DNA of 64,000 nucleotides from Alloascoidea africana (Eukaryota; Ascomycota; Alloascoideomycetes; Alloascoideales; Alloascoideaceae), in assembly GCA_030581615.1 (NCBI GenBank), contig JAKTTT010000045.1:1-64000 (forward strand), given 5' to 3'. Positions 62,786 to 64,000 of this stretch are shown piece by piece. Position 1 is the stretch's first letter. Every line of letters starts with the position of its first letter. The notes beneath the pieces are model-generated. The model had not been told where the DNA came from. It was given only the letters and a program-made list of their open reading frames with translations, and searched no databases. Both the position numbers and the translations under genes were made by a program.

Positions 62786-64000
62786 TTTTTCTCATAAAGA
62801 ATTGGTTAGTTTTTGCTTGGTATAACTTGATGATTGGCGCCTTGTTTCATTCAATTCAGTCCCTAAGCGTGACTTTATGGGTATTATTATGGCCTCAAGA
62901 GGAAGGGGGAAAAAAGAGCTTACAGTTGGCAGCTATAACACCACTGTTAACGCAATCAATCTTGACGGCCAGATTGCAAAAGAATACCATGTCAACGATC
63001 TACCTGAAATTGTTGATGTTTCTGTCTCGTACTAGTACATTTATGTCTTCTTAACCATTGAAACAGACTATTTTAATGATGGTTAAATTTTCATAGGCAA
63101 TTGCATAAAATGAAAAGACTGCGTCATAAGGAGTATGTCTTTGTGATAAGAGAATTATAGGGAGGTTTCTTCTTGGAACAAGCAACGTAAGGCGAAATGA
63201 AATGAAAATCCAAGAAAAAAAAGAGAGCAAGGAATATATTTGTCGCTTTTGTTTGCAATTATTATAAAAAAGGGTTTGTTTCCCTCATACAGTAATATTC
63301 ACTCTGGTTTCATTGACTTGTATTTTGAATTGAAGACCATAATTTTATTAGTTGAGTTGTTTGTTTGAACATGTCTCGAAAGCTGAATACAGATTAGTTC
63401 ATTTAATCCCTGAAAACCAAAAAGTTGGTAATTTTTTGCTGTTTGTGATTTTTATGAATGAACAAATGTGATGCTACAGGATAATATTTATATTTATGTT
63501 TGCATGATATTGCCATTATTAGAGGATTACACTTTTTGCAAATTGGCCTTTTGGAAGATACCGTCAATTAATCAGTAGATTTCAGTGTATTGGGTCTCAC
63601 TCTTTCTTTAAAATTCAGAGGCGTTTTTCTCAAGTTCTGGGTTAACTGAAGGGAGAATCCTGGTAATGGAACCACCAGCCTCTGTCTATGTAATAGTTTC
63701 TCTGTGATGTCGGTTCAACAATCACCTTTTTTATTAAGCTGTTTCTTTCCTGTTTCATCTTCTACAAATACACCTCTAGGGCAGAGCGTGCCCATTGGAT
63801 TCTATTAGAATGTTGATACCTACCTCCTGCTTAGAAAAATCATTCAGAAATGATCAAATGATTTTGCTGGACAGTTCAGTTATTTTGCTGCGCTCTCACG
63901 CTTACCTATTTAATCGAATGTGGTTTACTTTTTACTCTTAAAATACCCTGAGGGTCTCGTGTCTCTCTGTATAGGTGCACTACTTGTAGAGAAAGCCCAG
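62786..64000. other. 1.2 kb right edge, mostly without features
   Basis: Beyond the candidate exon at 62860-63035, I see only AT-rich sequence to the end of the window. A gene extending in from the right cannot be ruled out. Confidence 0.5.
62860..63035 (+). CDS. Possible terminal exon or 52-aa ORF, unidentified
   Basis: After a good acceptor (TTCAATTCAG) the frame reads PKRDFMGIIMASRGRGKKEL, then TVGSYNTTVNAINLDGQIAK and EYHVNDLPEIVDVSVSY, then TAG. The composition, with alternating strand-like residues, looks like a real protein. An internal ATG would give a 52-aa product; otherwise a first exon must lie upstream near the RNH203 3' end, where I find no clear donor. No family is recognised. 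Confidence 0.35.

Overview
This is nuclear DNA of a budding yeast (Saccharomycotina). Nearly every recognisable protein matches yeast families such as Trm9, Mrn1, Cat8/Sip4, Paf1, Rgp1, Avl9, Nbp2, Csl4, Rcy1, Pex2 and Nce101. CTG codons fall on conserved leucines: in the GxGRGTL motif of the NDUFAF7 homologue, in FQLYSD of the cyclophilin and in HLVFML of the Pdr16 homologue. This argues for standard decoding, so not a CUG-Ser or CUG-Ala yeast. A complex I assembly factor (NDUFAF7) argues against Saccharomycetaceae. I cannot name the genus. The window is rich in introns for a yeast: I place about 20 short introns in 13 genes, mostly near 5' ends, usually with a CTAAC-type branch site.

Layout. 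1-2.4 kb: NDUFAF7 (runs off the left edge) and TRM9, both on the minus strand. 2.4-18 kb: a gene-poor zone with two near-identical inverted tRNA-Gly(UCC) copies, a tRNA-Asp(GUC), an 8.4 kb gene-free stretch, a beta-lactamase-fold esterase gene, an orphan ORF and a pair of old diverged repeats. It has some hallmarks of a regional yeast centromere, but sequence alone cannot prove that. 18-31.8 kb: a five-exon glycogen-binding-domain protein with about 24 copies of a 15-residue helical repeat, MRN1, the NHEJ factor LIF1/XRCC4, the SNARE USE1, the gluconeogenic activator CAT8/SIP4 (zinc cluster built from four exons) and PAF1. 32.7-46 kb: RGP1, two orphan ORFs, AVL9, a cyclophilin, NBP2 and a CBS-domain protein. 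46-64 kb: a CaM kinase, a membrane-anchored MOSC protein, PDR16, the exosome subunit CSL4, the F-box recycling factor RCY1, another F-box protein, PEX2 (RING finger lacking one zinc site), NCE101 and the RNase H2 subunit RNH203. Two further possible small coding units are listed at low confidence.

Function. There are no operons and the genes are mixed housekeeping. A loose membrane-traffic group recurs (USE1, RGP1, AVL9, RCY1, PDR16). Promoters reuse a few motifs: Reb1-like TTACCCG, CACGTG, and CCAAT plus GTGGGG elements at CAT8. The local oddities most worth a second look are the gene-poor zone, the PEX2 RING, the split CAT8 zinc cluster, the 15-residue repeat gene and several GC-rich islands.
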